A DNA stretch of 64,000 nucleotides from Acinetobacter sp. NCu2D-2 (GCF_001647675.1 NZ_CP015594.1:1674001-1738000), one strand, 5' to 3'. Positions 28,527 to 38,121 are shown, counted from the first letter of the stretch. Made by a program: numbers and translations. The notes: a model not told the origin generated them from the letters alone.

Positions 28527-29756
28527 TTATTTCGCTTCGTCCTTAAACTCTTTAAAGTCCGCTTTACGAATCATGGCGTGAATACCTTTGGTTTTATCGA
28601 CCACTTGAGACACTTCAAAATCAGTCGCAGCACTTAAGTAAGCGTACGCAATTTCCTCTGAAATACCATACTCATCTACAAGGAAACGAATGGCTTCACG
28701 GGTCGATTTACGCATTGCTTCGTCAAGGTCTTCATCCAAGCCCGGTGTAATCCAAAACTCATCATTTTCACCCAATGGCTGAGTTAATGATTTGCCCGGA
28801 ATTTTGTCACGACCAGCTTTTAATACTAAAATTTTAAAGGTCGCACGCGCAGAACCTTCAAGCGCGGTTAACGCAACTTCGCCATCACCTTGTACAAAGT
28901 GACTATCGCCTGTATAGAACAACGCACCCGGTACTTGCACAGGATAATAAGCTGTTGCACCTGCAGTTAAATCATTAATATCAATGTTGCCGCCATAGAA
29001 TGATGGTGGAACAGAATGCACAGCATCGCTCGTATTTGGTGCAACACCCATCGTTCCCATGAATGGATTGAGTGGGAAACGAATCGCTTTACCTGATTCT
29101 GTTTTCAATACTCCTTCCCATACGCCATCCGCATTTTTCTCAATAGGTGTAAACACCGAAACATTGCCATAGGCTTCTGGATTTGACGGTGATGCATGAT
29201 CATGTTTTTGACGCTTTGGGAACTCAGGCAATGTACCTTTACCATGACGATTTGAGATCACACCGTAGGGCACGCGAGGCTCAACCTTTAAAATCTCAAC
29301 TTTTAAAATATCACCCGGCATCGCACCTTCGACATAGACTGGACCTGTAATAATGTGTGGACCATCTTTATGGAAATCATGCTTGAGCTTTGAGCCTGTA
29401 ATAAGTTTTGCTTCAGGTAAAATATGTTCAGCTTTAACTCCTTGTGAAGTGAAATATTTTTCAGCATCACGCCCTTGATCTTCTAGTAAACCTTCATGTG
29501 AAACTGTATCAAATGTAATCGTGCTACCTGCTGGAATCGTTAATACAGGTTTTGCATCTTTATTAGGTAGATAGCCCCAAGTAATTGTATTTAGTGTACT
29601 TGGCACATAATAATGACCTTTATAATCCCCACTTTTGAGTAAGGTTGGTTTGTTTTCAAGCTGTTTTAGGATTTTAAAATCTTCAGCTGAGGCATTTGCA
29701 GAAATAAAAGAAAAGCTGGCTGCAACAGCGAGAGACAGAGCTAAAGGTTTTAACAT
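28527..29756 (-). CDS. Secreted acetamidase/formamidase (FmdA/AmdA) family protein
   Basis: Amide hydrolase family. The ATG at 29756 starts a classical signal peptide (MLKPLALSLAVAASFSF, cleavage near ANASA), better than the ATG five codons upstream, which adds acidic residues. About 409 residues. Family features: TITFDTVSHEG, GPVYVEGAMPGD, HGKGTLP, PLNPFMGTMGVAP, FYGGNIDINDL and YTGDSHFVQGDGEVALTALE. Most family members are cytoplasmic, so the export signal is notable. Substrate not known. Confidence 0.82.
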   Translation of the reverse strand: MLKPLALSLAVAASFSFISANASAEDFKILKQLENKPTLLKSGDYKGHYYVPSTLNTITWGYLPNKDAKPVLTIPAGSTITFDTVSHEGLLEDQGRDAEKYFTSQGVKAEHILPEAKLITGSKLKHDFHKDGPHIITGPVYVEGAMPGDILKVEILKVEPRVPYGVISNRHGKGTLPEFPKRQKHDHASPSNPEAYGNVSVFTPIEKNADGVWEGVLKTESGKAIRFPLNPFMGTMGVAPNTSDAVHSVPPSFYGGNIDINDLTAGATAYYPVQVPGALFYTGDSHFVQGDGEVALTALEGSARATFKILVLKAGRDKIPGKSLTQPLGENDEFWITPGLDEDLDEAMRKSTREAIRFLVDEYGISEEIAYAYLSAATDFEVSQVVDKTKGIHAMIRKADFKEFKDEAK

Positions 29757-30173
29757 ATGCTCAAATTCCATGATTTTGAATAGTTCTTATATGGAAGCAA
29801 TAACAATGCCAAAAACTTTTTTCTTATGCCAATGCGCATATTGATGAAACAAAAAATAAAGAATGAATATTCACATATTATAAAAACTCATTTCCTCAAA
29901 ATATTTTCGCCATAGATTCGGGCACTTTTACATTTACTTAAAGAACTCTCTTATCTCTTTACGCATCGACCACAATTCACATATCAAACCGCATTGAATA
30001 AACATAAATCACAATCTAAATTAATAAATGTGAACTAAGTCGTCATTTGATCAAAATTAAATGATGAGGTATCAAAATAGTGCATTTGCGAGCAACTTCA
30101 TCACTATAAATACAATCGCATCGCCCTAGATACAACATAAATAACACTTGCGAATAATTAAGAGGGTACCGCC
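29757..30173. other. AT-rich divergent intergenic region
   Basis: About 400 bases between two divergent genes for exported proteins. It is AT-rich with no credible ORF. A weak inverted repeat CATTTGATC...AAATG near 30044 was seen, with no clear promoter. Otherwise nothing recognised. Confidence 0.5.
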
Positions 30174-30566
30174 ATGAAACATCTATTATTCAGTGCTTGT
30201 ATAGCTTTACTCGCGATGAACTCTTCCGCAAAAGATGTTTGGGAATGCGGAAATGCGGTACTGCAAGATCTGTGTCAAAATCAACAATGTCGTGGCAAAG
30301 GCCCTGCCCATTTAGATCGCCTTACCATAAGCGTACAAGGACAAAAGAATGTCAGTATCTGTACCAATCAAGCCTGTTGGCGTGGTCAAGCTATGGTGAC
30401 CAATCAAAATGCGCAGTTAATTTTAAAATTGAATGATGTGCGTTGGCAGGATCGTGATTATCCAGATCCTAAAAAAACCTATGTTCTTTCGATTAATCGC
30501 AGTACTCAAAGTATCTATTTTGAAGGCAATAATGAAAATCATCCTGTCGCATGCAAAGCAGTTTAA
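30174..30566 (+). CDS. Small secreted cysteine-rich protein of unknown function
   Basis: 130 residues with a signal peptide (MKHLLFSACIALLAMNSSA before KDVW). The mature protein has six cysteines (WECGN, DLCQ, QQCRG, SICTNQ, QACWRG, VACKAV), an even number fitting disulfides in the periplasm. GAGGG precedes the ATG. A terminator overlaps the stop, so it is monocistronic. No named family recognised. Confidence 0.75.
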   Translation: MKHLLFSACIALLAMNSSAKDVWECGNAVLQDLCQNQQCRGKGPAHLDRLTISVQGQKNVSICTNQACWRGQAMVTNQNAQLILKLNDVRWQDRDYPDPKKTYVLSINRSTQSIYFEGNNENHPVACKAV

Positions 30567-30588
30567 TCCGATTTAAACTGCTTTTTTT
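30557..30588 (+). terminator. Intrinsic terminator overlapping the end of the preceding gene
   Basis: Perfect 10-bp stem AGCAGTTTAA/TTAAACTGCT (30557-30566 with 30573-30582) and T-run. Confidence 0.88.
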
Positions 30589-30832
30589 GTTTTTACTACA
30601 TGCTGTTGTAATGAATTAAAACAGTCGAGGTTAATCCCGATAATTTAAAAAATCCCCAAACGCATCTCTGACAGGCTTTTTGAAAGGTTGTGCCATTGGA
30701 GTCATTTCTTAGAGTGCTAAACTTCCCCGCATGACAGCACTTGACTCACTACCCGATTTTAGTCATTTTTCAATGCACTAGCGCGGTGTAACTGTCTAGT
30801 CCAATTCTCTAGATTGCAAAATGGAACACCTC

Positions 30833-31240
30833 ATGGCGAATAAATTCGAATTCAACATTCGTGTATATATCGAAGATACTGATGCAGGCGGCATCGTTTA
30901 TCATGCCAATCATATTCGATTTATGGAACGTACACGAACTGAATGGCTTCGCGCATCAGGCATCAGCCACTATTGGCATCAAAAAGACTACAATTTTGTT
31001 GTACATAAAATTAACGTGAAATATTCACGACCTATCATGATGGATGATCTAATTACCGTCACTGCAAGTGTCGTTTCATTGAAAGCCTCATCATTTGTAT
31101 TGCAACAAAATATTTATCGTGGTGAAATCATGCTTGCATCCGGTGAGGTTGAATTGGCATGTATCAGTGCAGATATGAAACCACGTCGCCTACCCGATGA
31201 AATACGCGAACTAATTCAGAAAGAGTTAGAATCCAACTAA
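30833..31240 (+). CDS. ybgC: Tol-Pal associated acyl-CoA thioesterase YbgC
   Basis: Hotdog-fold thioesterase, first gene of the tol cluster. The ATG at 30833 (MANKFEFNIRV) has GGAA seven bases upstream; an in-frame ATG four codons earlier has no site. 135 residues. The catalytic signature is VYIEDTDAGGIVYHANHIRFMERTRTE with the active aspartate and histidine. In enterobacteria it acts on acyl-CoA with ACP/phospholipid partners; its role in Tol is unclear. Confidence 0.94.
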   Translation: MANKFEFNIRVYIEDTDAGGIVYHANHIRFMERTRTEWLRASGISHYWHQKDYNFVVHKINVKYSRPIMMDDLITVTASVVSLKASSFVLQQNIYRGEIMLASGEVELACISADMKPRRLPDEIRELIQKELESN

Positions 31241-31267
31241 AAAAATTATTTGGCACATGTAACAACT

Positions 31268-31966
31268 ATGGCAACTCAGTTAGAAACAACACTTCATATT
31301 TCAGATCTTATTTTACAAGCTAGTCCGGTCGTTCAATTGGTCATGCTGATTTTACTGCTGGCATCGATGTTGAGTTGGTATCTGATTGCCAAGTTATGCA
31401 TGAGTTATAAAAAAGCACAGGCGGAAGATGAACACTTTCAAAAAATCTTCTGGTCTGGTGCTGAACTCAATACGCTTTATAACAACGCACAGCTAAACTC
31501 TAAACGTCGCGGTCTTGAAGATATTTTTTATCGAGGTCTAGGCGAATTTTTAAAATTAAAAAAACGTCATGCTTCTACTGAACAAACCATTGAAGGTACG
31601 GAACGTATCTTACGTGTAGGTTTAAGTCGTGACCAAAGCCAGCTTGAGAATGGTTTAGGTACATTGGCGAGCATCGGCTCTGTGGCACCTTACGTGGGTC
31701 TATTCGGTACCGTTTGGGGCATTATGAATGCGTTCATTGGTTTATCTGATGTTGACCAAGTGACTTTAGCGACTGTTGCACCGGGTATTGCCGAAGCATT
31801 GATTGCAACCGCTATTGGTCTATTCGCTGCCATTCCTGCTGTACTTGCATTTAACCATTACACCGCTAAAAGTGAAGCGCTCTATTCTGATCGTGCTTTA
31901 TTTGCAGAAGAAATGATTGCACTGTTACAACGTCAGTCTGTCGGCAATACACAGGACAATGACTAA
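31268..31966 (+). CDS. tolQ: Tol-Pal system proton-channel subunit TolQ
   Basis: Inner-membrane MotA/TolQ/ExbB family protein that with TolR harvests the proton gradient for outer-membrane constriction at division. The ATG at 31268 is preferred over an upstream TTG (31250). 232 residues with three membrane segments: near residue 20-40, and the pair SVAPYVGLFGTVWGIMNAF and VAPGIAEALIATAIGLFAAIPAVLA. Its stop overlaps the tolR start (TAATG). Confidence 0.95.
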   Translation: MATQLETTLHISDLILQASPVVQLVMLILLLASMLSWYLIAKLCMSYKKAQAEDEHFQKIFWSGAELNTLYNNAQLNSKRRGLEDIFYRGLGEFLKLKKRHASTEQTIEGTERILRVGLSRDQSQLENGLGTLASIGSVAPYVGLFGTVWGIMNAFIGLSDVDQVTLATVAPGIAEALIATAIGLFAAIPAVLAFNHYTAKSEALYSDRALFAEEMIALLQRQSVGNTQDND

Positions 31967-32415
31967 TGGCAATTCAACGTTCTGGTCGCTTTGAGCGTAT
32001 AAAAAAGCCACTAAAAAGTGAAATGAACGTCGTGCCTTATATCGATGTCATGCTCGTACTTTTAGTAATCTTCATGGTGACTGCACCCATGATTACCAGT
32101 GGCATCAAGGTTGATTTACCTCAAGCCAATGGTGCACCAATGGAATCTAAAGATGCCCCTGCCATGGTGACTTTAGATGAAAATGGTCAATATTTTCTTG
32201 AATATAAAGAACACAAAGCTGAGCCTTTAGAACTTGCTGCTCTTAAACAAATTTTGACTGAAGCGCAAACACAAGCAAAAGCCAACAATAAAGAGATGCA
32301 AGTGGTCATTCGTGGTCACAATACACGCCCTTATGGTGATGTCATTGCACTGATGTCTGAATTACAGGATGCCGGTTTAACTCAGGTAGGCTTACTGACT
32401 GAGCCATTAAAGTAG
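31966..32415 (+). CDS. tolR: Tol-Pal system protein TolR
   Basis: ExbD/TolR family partner of TolQ, 149 residues. One N-terminal membrane helix with the proton-path aspartate in VVPYIDVMLVLLVIFMV, then a periplasmic domain (GIKVDLPQA..., VVIRGHNTRPYGDVIALMSELQDAGL). Translation is coupled to tolQ by a one-base overlap; tolA follows after three bases. Confidence 0.96.
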   Translation: MAIQRSGRFERIKKPLKSEMNVVPYIDVMLVLLVIFMVTAPMITSGIKVDLPQANGAPMESKDAPAMVTLDENGQYFLEYKEHKAEPLELAALKQILTEAQTQAKANNKEMQVVIRGHNTRPYGDVIALMSELQDAGLTQVGLLTEPLK

Positions 32416-32418
32416 TTT

Positions 32419-33663
32419 ATGAAAGAATTTAACAAACCACCGTTTAAGCAAAAAGCAATTGCCATCGGGTTTACCATCGGTGTGCATGTGGTTGCTTTGG
32501 TGGGATTACTTTATCTTGGTATGAGTAAACCACCTGAACCACCTAAACAAATCAAAACGGTTTTAATCAAACCTGAAGATTTGAAACCTGTGACGCGTGA
32601 AGAAACTGAGTTTACAGAAACGGCACATGAAAATATCGCCACTGAAATCACGCAAACGGCAACACCTGTCATTGATGCACCTGCGGTACCAACAGCAACG
32701 CCAGTAACGCCCCCACCTGCTGCTCCTGTAAAACCACAAATTGATACGCAGAAAGCGGCTCAAGAAGCTAAAGCTGCTCAAGAAAAAGCAGAACGACAAG
32801 CTGCTGAACAAGCCCGACTGGCAGAAAAACAACGTCAGGCTGCTGAAGCCGCTGCACAGGCAAAAGCTGAGGCCGCTCAGGCAGATGCTAAATCTAAGCA
32901 GGCTGCACAAGCCAAAGCGGATGCTGCACGTAAAAAAGCTGAACAAGCAGCAGCAGATGCTCAGGCAGCAAAATTAAAAGCAGATGCTTTAAAACGTGCT
33001 GAACAGCAAAAGCAAAAAGTGGCACAGGAAAAAGCGGCTGCAGAAGCAAAAGCCAAAGCTGCAGCTCAGCAAAAACAAGCTGCTGATGCAGCTAAAGCCA
33101 AAGCTGCTCAAGATGCCAAAGCCAAAGCAGATGCTGCAAAAGCGAAAGCAGAACATGATGCCAAAGCCAAAGCGGATGCCGCGGCAAAAGCGAAGGCTGA
33201 ACACGATGCTAAGGCCAAGGCTGATGCATTAGCTAAACAAAAAGCGGCGGATGCTGAAGCAAAACGCAAAGCTGCCGCAGAAGCGAAAGCCAAAGCAGAT
33301 GCTGAAGCTCGTGAACGTGCTGCCGAGGAAGCTCGTGCCTCTTCTGCACGTCAAGCTGCTGAGGAAGCTGCACAAAAACAAGCTGAGTCCAAGCGTATTG
33401 CATCCACTGCAAAACGTGATTTTGAAAACAAAATCCGCCGTGCTTGGGATACACCAAGTGGTTCCTCAGGTAAAACCGCTACTGCACGTATTCAGCTCAA
33501 TGATGATGGTAGTGTGCGTTCGGCTGTAGTGAACTCTAGCGATCCCGATATGAAAGCCAGCATCGAAGCGGCTATTCGTGCGGCAGCACCATATCCGATG
33601 CCTTCAGACCCTGAAGCGCGACGACAAGCTCGCTCGTTGACTTCAACGTTCAAGGCACAATAA
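32419..33663 (+). CDS. tolA: Tol-Pal system protein TolA
   Basis: Links the TolQR motor to outer-membrane TolB/Pal. 414 residues: N-terminal cytoplasmic tail and one membrane helix (about 12-35), then a proline-rich linker, then a long Ala/Lys/Glu-rich helix (about 110-330) that spans the periplasm and makes the DNA look repetitive, and a C-terminal TonB-like domain (RIQLNDDGSVRSAVVNSSDP). Last gene of the first tol transcript. Confidence 0.94.
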   Translation: MKEFNKPPFKQKAIAIGFTIGVHVVALVGLLYLGMSKPPEPPKQIKTVLIKPEDLKPVTREETEFTETAHENIATEITQTATPVIDAPAVPTATPVTPPPAAPVKPQIDTQKAAQEAKAAQEKAERQAAEQARLAEKQRQAAEAAAQAKAEAAQADAKSKQAAQAKADAARKKAEQAAADAQAAKLKADALKRAEQQKQKVAQEKAAAEAKAKAAAQQKQAADAAKAKAAQDAKAKADAAKAKAEHDAKAKADAAAKAKAEHDAKAKADALAKQKAADAEAKRKAAAEAKAKADAEARERAAEEARASSARQAAEEAAQKQAESKRIASTAKRDFENKIRRAWDTPSGSSGKTATARIQLNDDGSVRSAVVNSSDPDMKASIEAAIRAAAPYPMPSDPEARRQARSLTSTFKAQ

Positions 33664-33664
33664 G

Positions 33665-33701
33665 AGAAAAGCCATAACAAATAATTTGTTATGGCTTTTA
33701 C
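33665..33701 (+). terminator. Strong terminator between tolA and tolB
   Basis: Perfect 15-bp stem (33667-33681 with 33685-33699), 3-base loop, A- and T-rich ends. It splits the tol genes into two transcripts. Confidence 0.88.
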
Positions 33702-33861
33702 TTTTTAAGATAAACTTCAGTTTAAATTGATAAAATAATCTTCATTTTTCACAGACTAATAACAGTTTCCTGTCGATTGCGTGCTTCTATTCAGGCAAAA
33801 TCATGCGATCATGTAGAACAAGCATATTCACAATAAATCCGTTGATTTGAGTATATAACGA

Positions 33862-35148
33862 ATGATGGAAAAAACACGTAAACACTTACTCAGCCTTGCA
33901 ATCATCAGCGCTCTAGGCGCAGCGTTTGTAACGCAAACACATGCTCAGCTGCATCTTGAAATTACCAAAGCACCAGAATCTGCACCTAAAATTGCGATTA
34001 TTCCATTCAGCCAAGATCAAAGCATTTATCCTATTATAGAAAATGACTTGAATCGTTCAGGTAAATTCACAAGTAGCTCAAAAAACTTGCCTGCAACAGC
34101 AAGTTTGGATAATCCCAATGCCGCGGCTTGGGCAACTGCCGGTGTCCCTTATGTCGTAACAGGGACATCGAAAGCCAATGCAGATGGAAGTCTTGCTGTT
34201 CAATATCAATTGTACGATGTCGAGAAAAAACAATATTTATTAAATGAACTTCTCACTGTTCCTGCAAATCGTACCCGCCAAGCAGCGCATATGATCAGTG
34301 ATGCAATTTATCACGCATTAACGGGCATTCAAGGTGACTTTAGTGGCCGTATTGCGTATGTACTACGTAATCCAGCAACACCTGAACAGCGCTATACCTT
34401 ACAAATTGCTGACACTGATGGCGAACAACCGAAAACGATTCTGACCTCACGTGATCCAATTTTATCCCCTGCTTGGACACCAGATGCCAAGAAAATTGCT
34501 TATGTGTCATTTGAAACCAAGCGCCCTGCGATTTACCTCCAAGACCTTTCAACAGGTCAACGTGAAAAATTAGCTAGCTTCCGTGGTTTAAACGGCGCAC
34601 CAAGTTTCTCACCAGATGGCAAAAGTATGCTGTTTACAGCTTCCATGCATGGCAATCCTGAAATTTATCAAATGAACTTGGAAACGCGTCAACTCGAGCG
34701 TTTAACCAATGATTCAGCCATTGATACTGAAGCGCGTTATGCACCAGATGGTAAATCATTTATTTATACCTCTGACCGTGGTGGTTCACCACAAATTTAC
34801 CGCTATGATTTTGCCAATGGCACTAATAAACGTTTAACTTTCCGCGGTGCATTTAATGCACGTGGTACATTAAGTGCAGATGGTAAAAAGTTAGCCCTTG
34901 TTCATCGTCCAAGTGGCAGTAATTACAAAGTTGCTGTCCATGATATAAACTCAGGTGTGACGAATATTCTGACACCAACAAGTTTGGATGAATCACCAAG
35001 CTTCTCACCAAATGGACAAATGGTGGTATATGCGACACGTGAAGCTAATCGTGGGTTGTTATCCATCATGTCTTTAGATGGTCGCTTCCGCATGAACTTA
35101 CCAAGTGAGCAAGGCGAAGTACGTGAACCCGCTTGGGCACCAAAATAA
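33862..35148 (+). CDS. tolB: Tol-Pal system beta-propeller protein TolB
   Basis: Periplasmic protein binding Pal and TolA. 428 residues, usual length. A signal peptide ends near THAQ. The N-terminal domain is followed by six-blade propeller repeats with the TolB signatures LSPAWTPDAKKIAYVS, PSFSPDGKSMLFTAS, TEARYAPDGKSFIYTSDRGGSPQIY and PSFSPNGQMVVYAT. The start is ATG 33862 or 33865; neither has a strong ribosome site. pal follows 42 bases later. Confidence 0.96.
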   Translation: MMEKTRKHLLSLAIISALGAAFVTQTHAQLHLEITKAPESAPKIAIIPFSQDQSIYPIIENDLNRSGKFTSSSKNLPATASLDNPNAAAWATAGVPYVVTGTSKANADGSLAVQYQLYDVEKKQYLLNELLTVPANRTRQAAHMISDAIYHALTGIQGDFSGRIAYVLRNPATPEQRYTLQIADTDGEQPKTILTSRDPILSPAWTPDAKKIAYVSFETKRPAIYLQDLSTGQREKLASFRGLNGAPSFSPDGKSMLFTASMHGNPEIYQMNLETRQLERLTNDSAIDTEARYAPDGKSFIYTSDRGGSPQIYRYDFANGTNKRLTFRGAFNARGTLSADGKKLALVHRPSGSNYKVAVHDINSGVTNILTPTSLDESPSFSPNGQMVVYATREANRGLLSIMSLDGRFRMNLPSEQGEVREPAWAPK

Positions 35149-35190
35149 ACAAAATTTTCATAAATCAAATCAACCTTCATGGAGAGGAAG

Positions 35191-35760
35191 ATGAAAAAAG
35201 TACAATTATTCGCACTACCACTATTAGCAGTTGCTGTCGCTATGACAGGCTGTGCAAGCCGTAAACCTGCTGCACAAGTGCAAACAGGTGATCTTGCAGG
35301 TACAACTACAACGGTTAATACCCAAGGCCTAAGTGAAGATGCTGCACTAAGCGCACAAAACCTTGCAGGTGCTTCATCTCGTGGTGTCACTGCTGAAAAT
35401 AAAGAGTTCCTTGCAAAACGTGTGGTGCATTTCGACTATGACAGCACCGAGTTAAGCAATGATGATTTACGTACGCTTCAGGCACATGCACAGTTCTTAA
35501 TGGCAAATGCCAATTCACGTGTTGCGCTTACAGGTCATACTGATGAACGTGGTACGCGCGAATACAACATGGCTTTGGGTGAACGTCGCGCAAAAGCAGT
35601 TGAAAGCTTCCTTGTCACTTCAGGTGTAAATGCAAATCAACTTGAAGCTGTGAGCTACGGTAAAGAAATGCCTGTAAATGCAGGTCATGATGAAAGCGCA
35701 TGGAAAGAAAACCGCCGCGTCGAAATCAACTATGAAGCAGTTCCACCACTGTTGAAATAA
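35191..35760 (+). CDS. pal: Peptidoglycan-associated lipoprotein Pal
   Basis: Outer-membrane lipoprotein that grips peptidoglycan through an OmpA-like domain. The ATG at 35191 follows GGAGAGGAAG; an in-frame ATG at 35179 overlaps that site. The lipobox is AMTGC. 189 residues. OmpA-like features: VVHFDYDSTELSND, LTGHTDERGTREYNMALGERRA, VSYGKEMP and ENRRVEINY. In many gammaproteobacteria cpoB comes next; here a terminator and an unrelated gene follow. Confidence 0.96.
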   Translation: MKKVQLFALPLLAVAVAMTGCASRKPAAQVQTGDLAGTTTTVNTQGLSEDAALSAQNLAGASSRGVTAENKEFLAKRVVHFDYDSTELSNDDLRTLQAHAQFLMANANSRVALTGHTDERGTREYNMALGERRAKAVESFLVTSGVNANQLEAVSYGKEMPVNAGHDESAWKENRRVEINYEAVPPLLK

Positions 35761-35769
35761 TTCCCATAT

Positions 35770-35799
35770 AAAAAAAGCACTCAACTGAGTGCTTTTTTT
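35770..35799 (+). terminator. Terminator after pal (bidirectional)
   Basis: AGCACTCA/TGAGTGCT 8-bp stem (35776-35783 with 35786-35793), A-run before and T-run after. It serves the convergent pal and 35813-36001 genes. Confidence 0.88.
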
Positions 35800-35812
35800 A
35801 TGCGCTTATGAT

Positions 35813-36001
35813 TTAAGATTTTGAGGTTGGTTCATTTACATTCGGATTCATCGATTCAATCAAATCGTGTTTGTTGAATTTTTTATATTCAGGCTTTGCT
35901 TCATAATCTTTCCAAGCCTCTCTCATTTTGTCCTCGGAAATATCATCTACAGTGATTGATTCGCCTGCTGTTGGAGTCGCGTCAAATTTCAAAGTTGTCA
36001 T
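35813..36001 (-). CDS. Small acidic protein of unknown function
   Basis: 62 residues, soluble and charged, with no signal peptide. It reads like a conserved small Acinetobacter protein (SEDKMREAWKDYEAKPEYKKFNKHDLIESMNP) but I cannot attach a function. The sequence before the ATG (GGAGCACCAATA) carries a GGAG ribosome site, and a terminator follows, which supports a real gene. Confidence 0.75.
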   Translation of the reverse strand: MTTLKFDATPTAGESITVDDISEDKMREAWKDYEAKPEYKKFNKHDLIESMNPNVNEPTSKS

Positions 36002-36181
36002 TATTGGTGCTCCGTTTTATTGTCCCTCTTAAATTTAACATAGCAGTTTCTGTACAAGTTGCAAGGGCAAAATCAAAACAAATAATGTAGTTTAATTTTT
36101 CTTTTACTGCGTTCTCATCTAAAATAGTCGGCAATGTTATTTTTATCGTTCTGATAAATTTTTAATCGGAGTTTTCCTGAT

Positions 36182-37156
36182 ATGTCAAACCTTAGCCTTT
36201 CCCAGTTTTTACAACAAAAAAGTGGGAATTTAACACCTGAACTTGCACAAGTAATTGAAACAATTGCCAACACTTGTAAGTCAATTGATAAATTACTGCA
36301 AAAAGGTGCGTTGGCGGGTGTTCTAGGAAGTGCTCAACACGAAAACGTTCAAGGTGAAGAACAAAAGAAATTAGATGTTATTTCAAATGACTATTTAATT
36401 GATGCTTTGAAAGTACATCCACATGTGGGTGGTTTGGCTTCAGAAGAATTGGATGAATTTACCCCTGCTCAAGAAAATGGTGATTTCCTTGTGTTATTTG
36501 ACCCACTTGATGGTTCAAGTAACATCGATATCAACATGTGCGTCGGTACAATTTTCTCGATTTTACCTGCAAAAAATGCAGTGACTCAAGCTGAAGACTT
36601 TATGCAACCGGGTGTTAACCAAGCAGCAGCAGGCTATGTGTTGTATGGCCCATCAACCATGTTGGCATTAACTGTAGGTGCTGGTGTTGTCTTCTTTACT
36701 TTTGATCCAGAAACTCAAGAATTCATTTTGACTAAAGATGCGATTCAAGTTGCTGCCGATACCAAAGAATATGCAATCAATGCATCAAATCAACGTCACT
36801 GGGAAGCTCCTGTTCAACGCTATGTTGAAGAACTTCTTGCTGGTAAAACAGGTTCACGTGGTAAAGACTTCAATATGCGTTGGGTTGCATGTATGGTAGG
36901 CGATATTCATCGTATTCTTTGCCGTAGCGGTATCTTCATGTATCCATACGATACAAAAGATCCTAAAAAAGCAGGTCGTCTACGTTTAATGTATGAAGCA
37001 AACCCAATGAGTATGTTGATGGAACAAGCTGGCGGTGCTTCTACTACAGGTCGTGTACGTATTCTTGAGATTCAACCTTCAGAATTACACCAACGTGTTC
37101 CTGTGATCATCGGTTCTAAAAACGAAGTTGATCTTGTAACTAGCTACCATAACTAA
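36182..37156 (+). CDS. fbp: Fructose-1,6-bisphosphatase class I
   Basis: Gluconeogenic enzyme producing fructose 6-phosphate. 324 residues. Metal/substrate motifs: [29 protein letters not shown] and the C-terminal [20 protein letters not shown]. Acinetobacter grows mainly on organic acids, so this step is central to its sugar synthesis. The SpoU methyltransferase gene follows after 51 bases in the same direction. Confidence 0.97.
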   Translation: MSNLSLSQFLQQKSGNLTPELAQVIETIANTCKSIDKLLQKGALAGVLGSAQHENVQGEEQKKLDVISNDYLIDALKVHPHVGGLASEELDEFTPAQENGDFLVLFDPLDGSSNIDINMCVGTIFSILPAKNAVTQAEDFMQPGVNQAAAGYVLYGPSTMLALTVGAGVVFFTFDPETQEFILTKDAIQVAADTKEYAINASNQRHWEAPVQRYVEELLAGKTGSRGKDFNMRWVACMVGDIHRILCRSGIFMYPYDTKDPKKAGRLRLMYEANPMSMLMEQAGGASTTGRVRILEIQPSELHQRVPVIIGSKNEVDLVTSYHN

Positions 37157-37207
37157 TTTTTATAACGGCAGTCGGCAATTCGCTGACTGTCGTGGAATTT
37201 ATCTCCC

Positions 37208-37984
37208 ATGCCAACCATTTTCCTTGAATCAAAAGACAACCCGAAAATTAAACATTTACGTGGTTTGATTGAACAAAATACATATCGTAAAAAACAAGGA
37301 CAAACCATACTTGAAGGCACACATTTGTGTCTTGCATGGCTCCATGAAAATAAGAAAATTAATTCTATTTTCACCACAGAACATGCACTTTCACATCCTG
37401 ATTATGAAACCATCCTGAATAAATACACCGGTGTGGTTTTTGTCATCAGCGAATCGTTATACAAAGATATTAGTACTTTAGGAACATCGATTGCCTGTAT
37501 GGCAATTGTGGATATTCCAACCAATCGTGAAGCTGTAGATTTTAAAGCCGACACTTTAATTCTAGAGAATGTTCAAGACCCAGGTAATGTCGGTACATTA
37601 TTACGCTCTGCTGCAGCTGCGGGTATCGATCAAATTATCTGTACCAAAGGTTCTGCATCATTGTGGTCTCCACGTGTATTACGTGCAGGTATGGGCGCGC
37701 ACTTCTCACTTCAATGCTTTGAAAATATCAACCTTGAAGATGTACTGCCTAAATTCAAAATTCCAGTTTATGTAACCAGCTCACACCGTTCGGAAAGTCT
37801 GTATAGCAAAGACTTAAAGAAAGCCAGTGTTTGGATCTTAGGTAACGAAGGTCAAGGTGTTTCTGATTATGCATTAGAACATGCTGAAGCTGTGACAATC
37901 CCTCAACCTGGTGGTCAAGAGTCACTGAATGTGGCTGTAGCAGGCTCAATTTGTTTCTTTGAAATGGTTCGTCAGCGCGTTTAA
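37208..37984 (+). CDS. TrmH/SpoU-family RNA 2'-O-methyltransferase
   Basis: SAM-dependent ribose methyltransferase with an N-terminal RNA-binding region (IKHLRGLIEQNTYRKKQGQT) and a C-terminal knotted domain. The three SpoU motifs are present: NVQDPGNVGTLLRSAAAAG, WILGNEGQGVS and IPQPGGQESLNVAVAGSI. 258 residues, resembling RlmB-type rRNA methyltransferases. The exact target nucleotide is not evident. Confidence 0.9.
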   Translation: MPTIFLESKDNPKIKHLRGLIEQNTYRKKQGQTILEGTHLCLAWLHENKKINSIFTTEHALSHPDYETILNKYTGVVFVISESLYKDISTLGTSIACMAIVDIPTNREAVDFKADTLILENVQDPGNVGTLLRSAAAAGIDQIICTKGSASLWSPRVLRAGMGAHFSLQCFENINLEDVLPKFKIPVYVTSSHRSESLYSKDLKKASVWILGNEGQGVSDYALEHAEAVTIPQPGGQESLNVAVAGSICFFEMVRQRV

Positions 37985-38074
37985 ACAGCCTTTCAGTTAC
38001 AAATGTTTAAATCTAGGTTTAATCCCTCCAAAATAGATTAAACTACAAAAATAATAAGGTTTAATGTCAACCAA

Positions 38075-38121
38075 ACCATTATTTCCATCGTTATATATCA
38101 TATGAATTTGGAAATAATGGT
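38075..38121 (+). promoter_or_regulatory. 13-bp perfect inverted repeat over the sigma-factor leader
   Basis: ACCATTATTTCCA (38075-38087) and TGGAAATAATGGT (38109-38121) are exact reverse complements with a 21-base AT-rich spacer. The right arm ends within the GGTGGG ribosome site (38119-38124) of the sigma gene at 38131. It could be an operator or, as RNA, a hairpin that hides the ribosome site. Confidence 0.7.

Noticed and set aside
32741..33529. Many overlapping ORFs on both strands and short tandem DNA repeats
   Set aside because: They arise from the Ala/Lys/Glu-rich helical region of tolA; the repeated codons explain both the DNA repetition and the open frames.
34923..35390. 155-codon minus-strand ORF across the tolB-pal junction
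   Set aside because: It overlaps the well-supported end of tolB and start of pal and has no family features.
37160..37200. Imperfect hairpin between fbp and the SpoU methyltransferase gene
   Set aside because: GGCAGTC/GACTGTC has a mismatch, a long loop and no T-run, so it is not convincing as a terminator.
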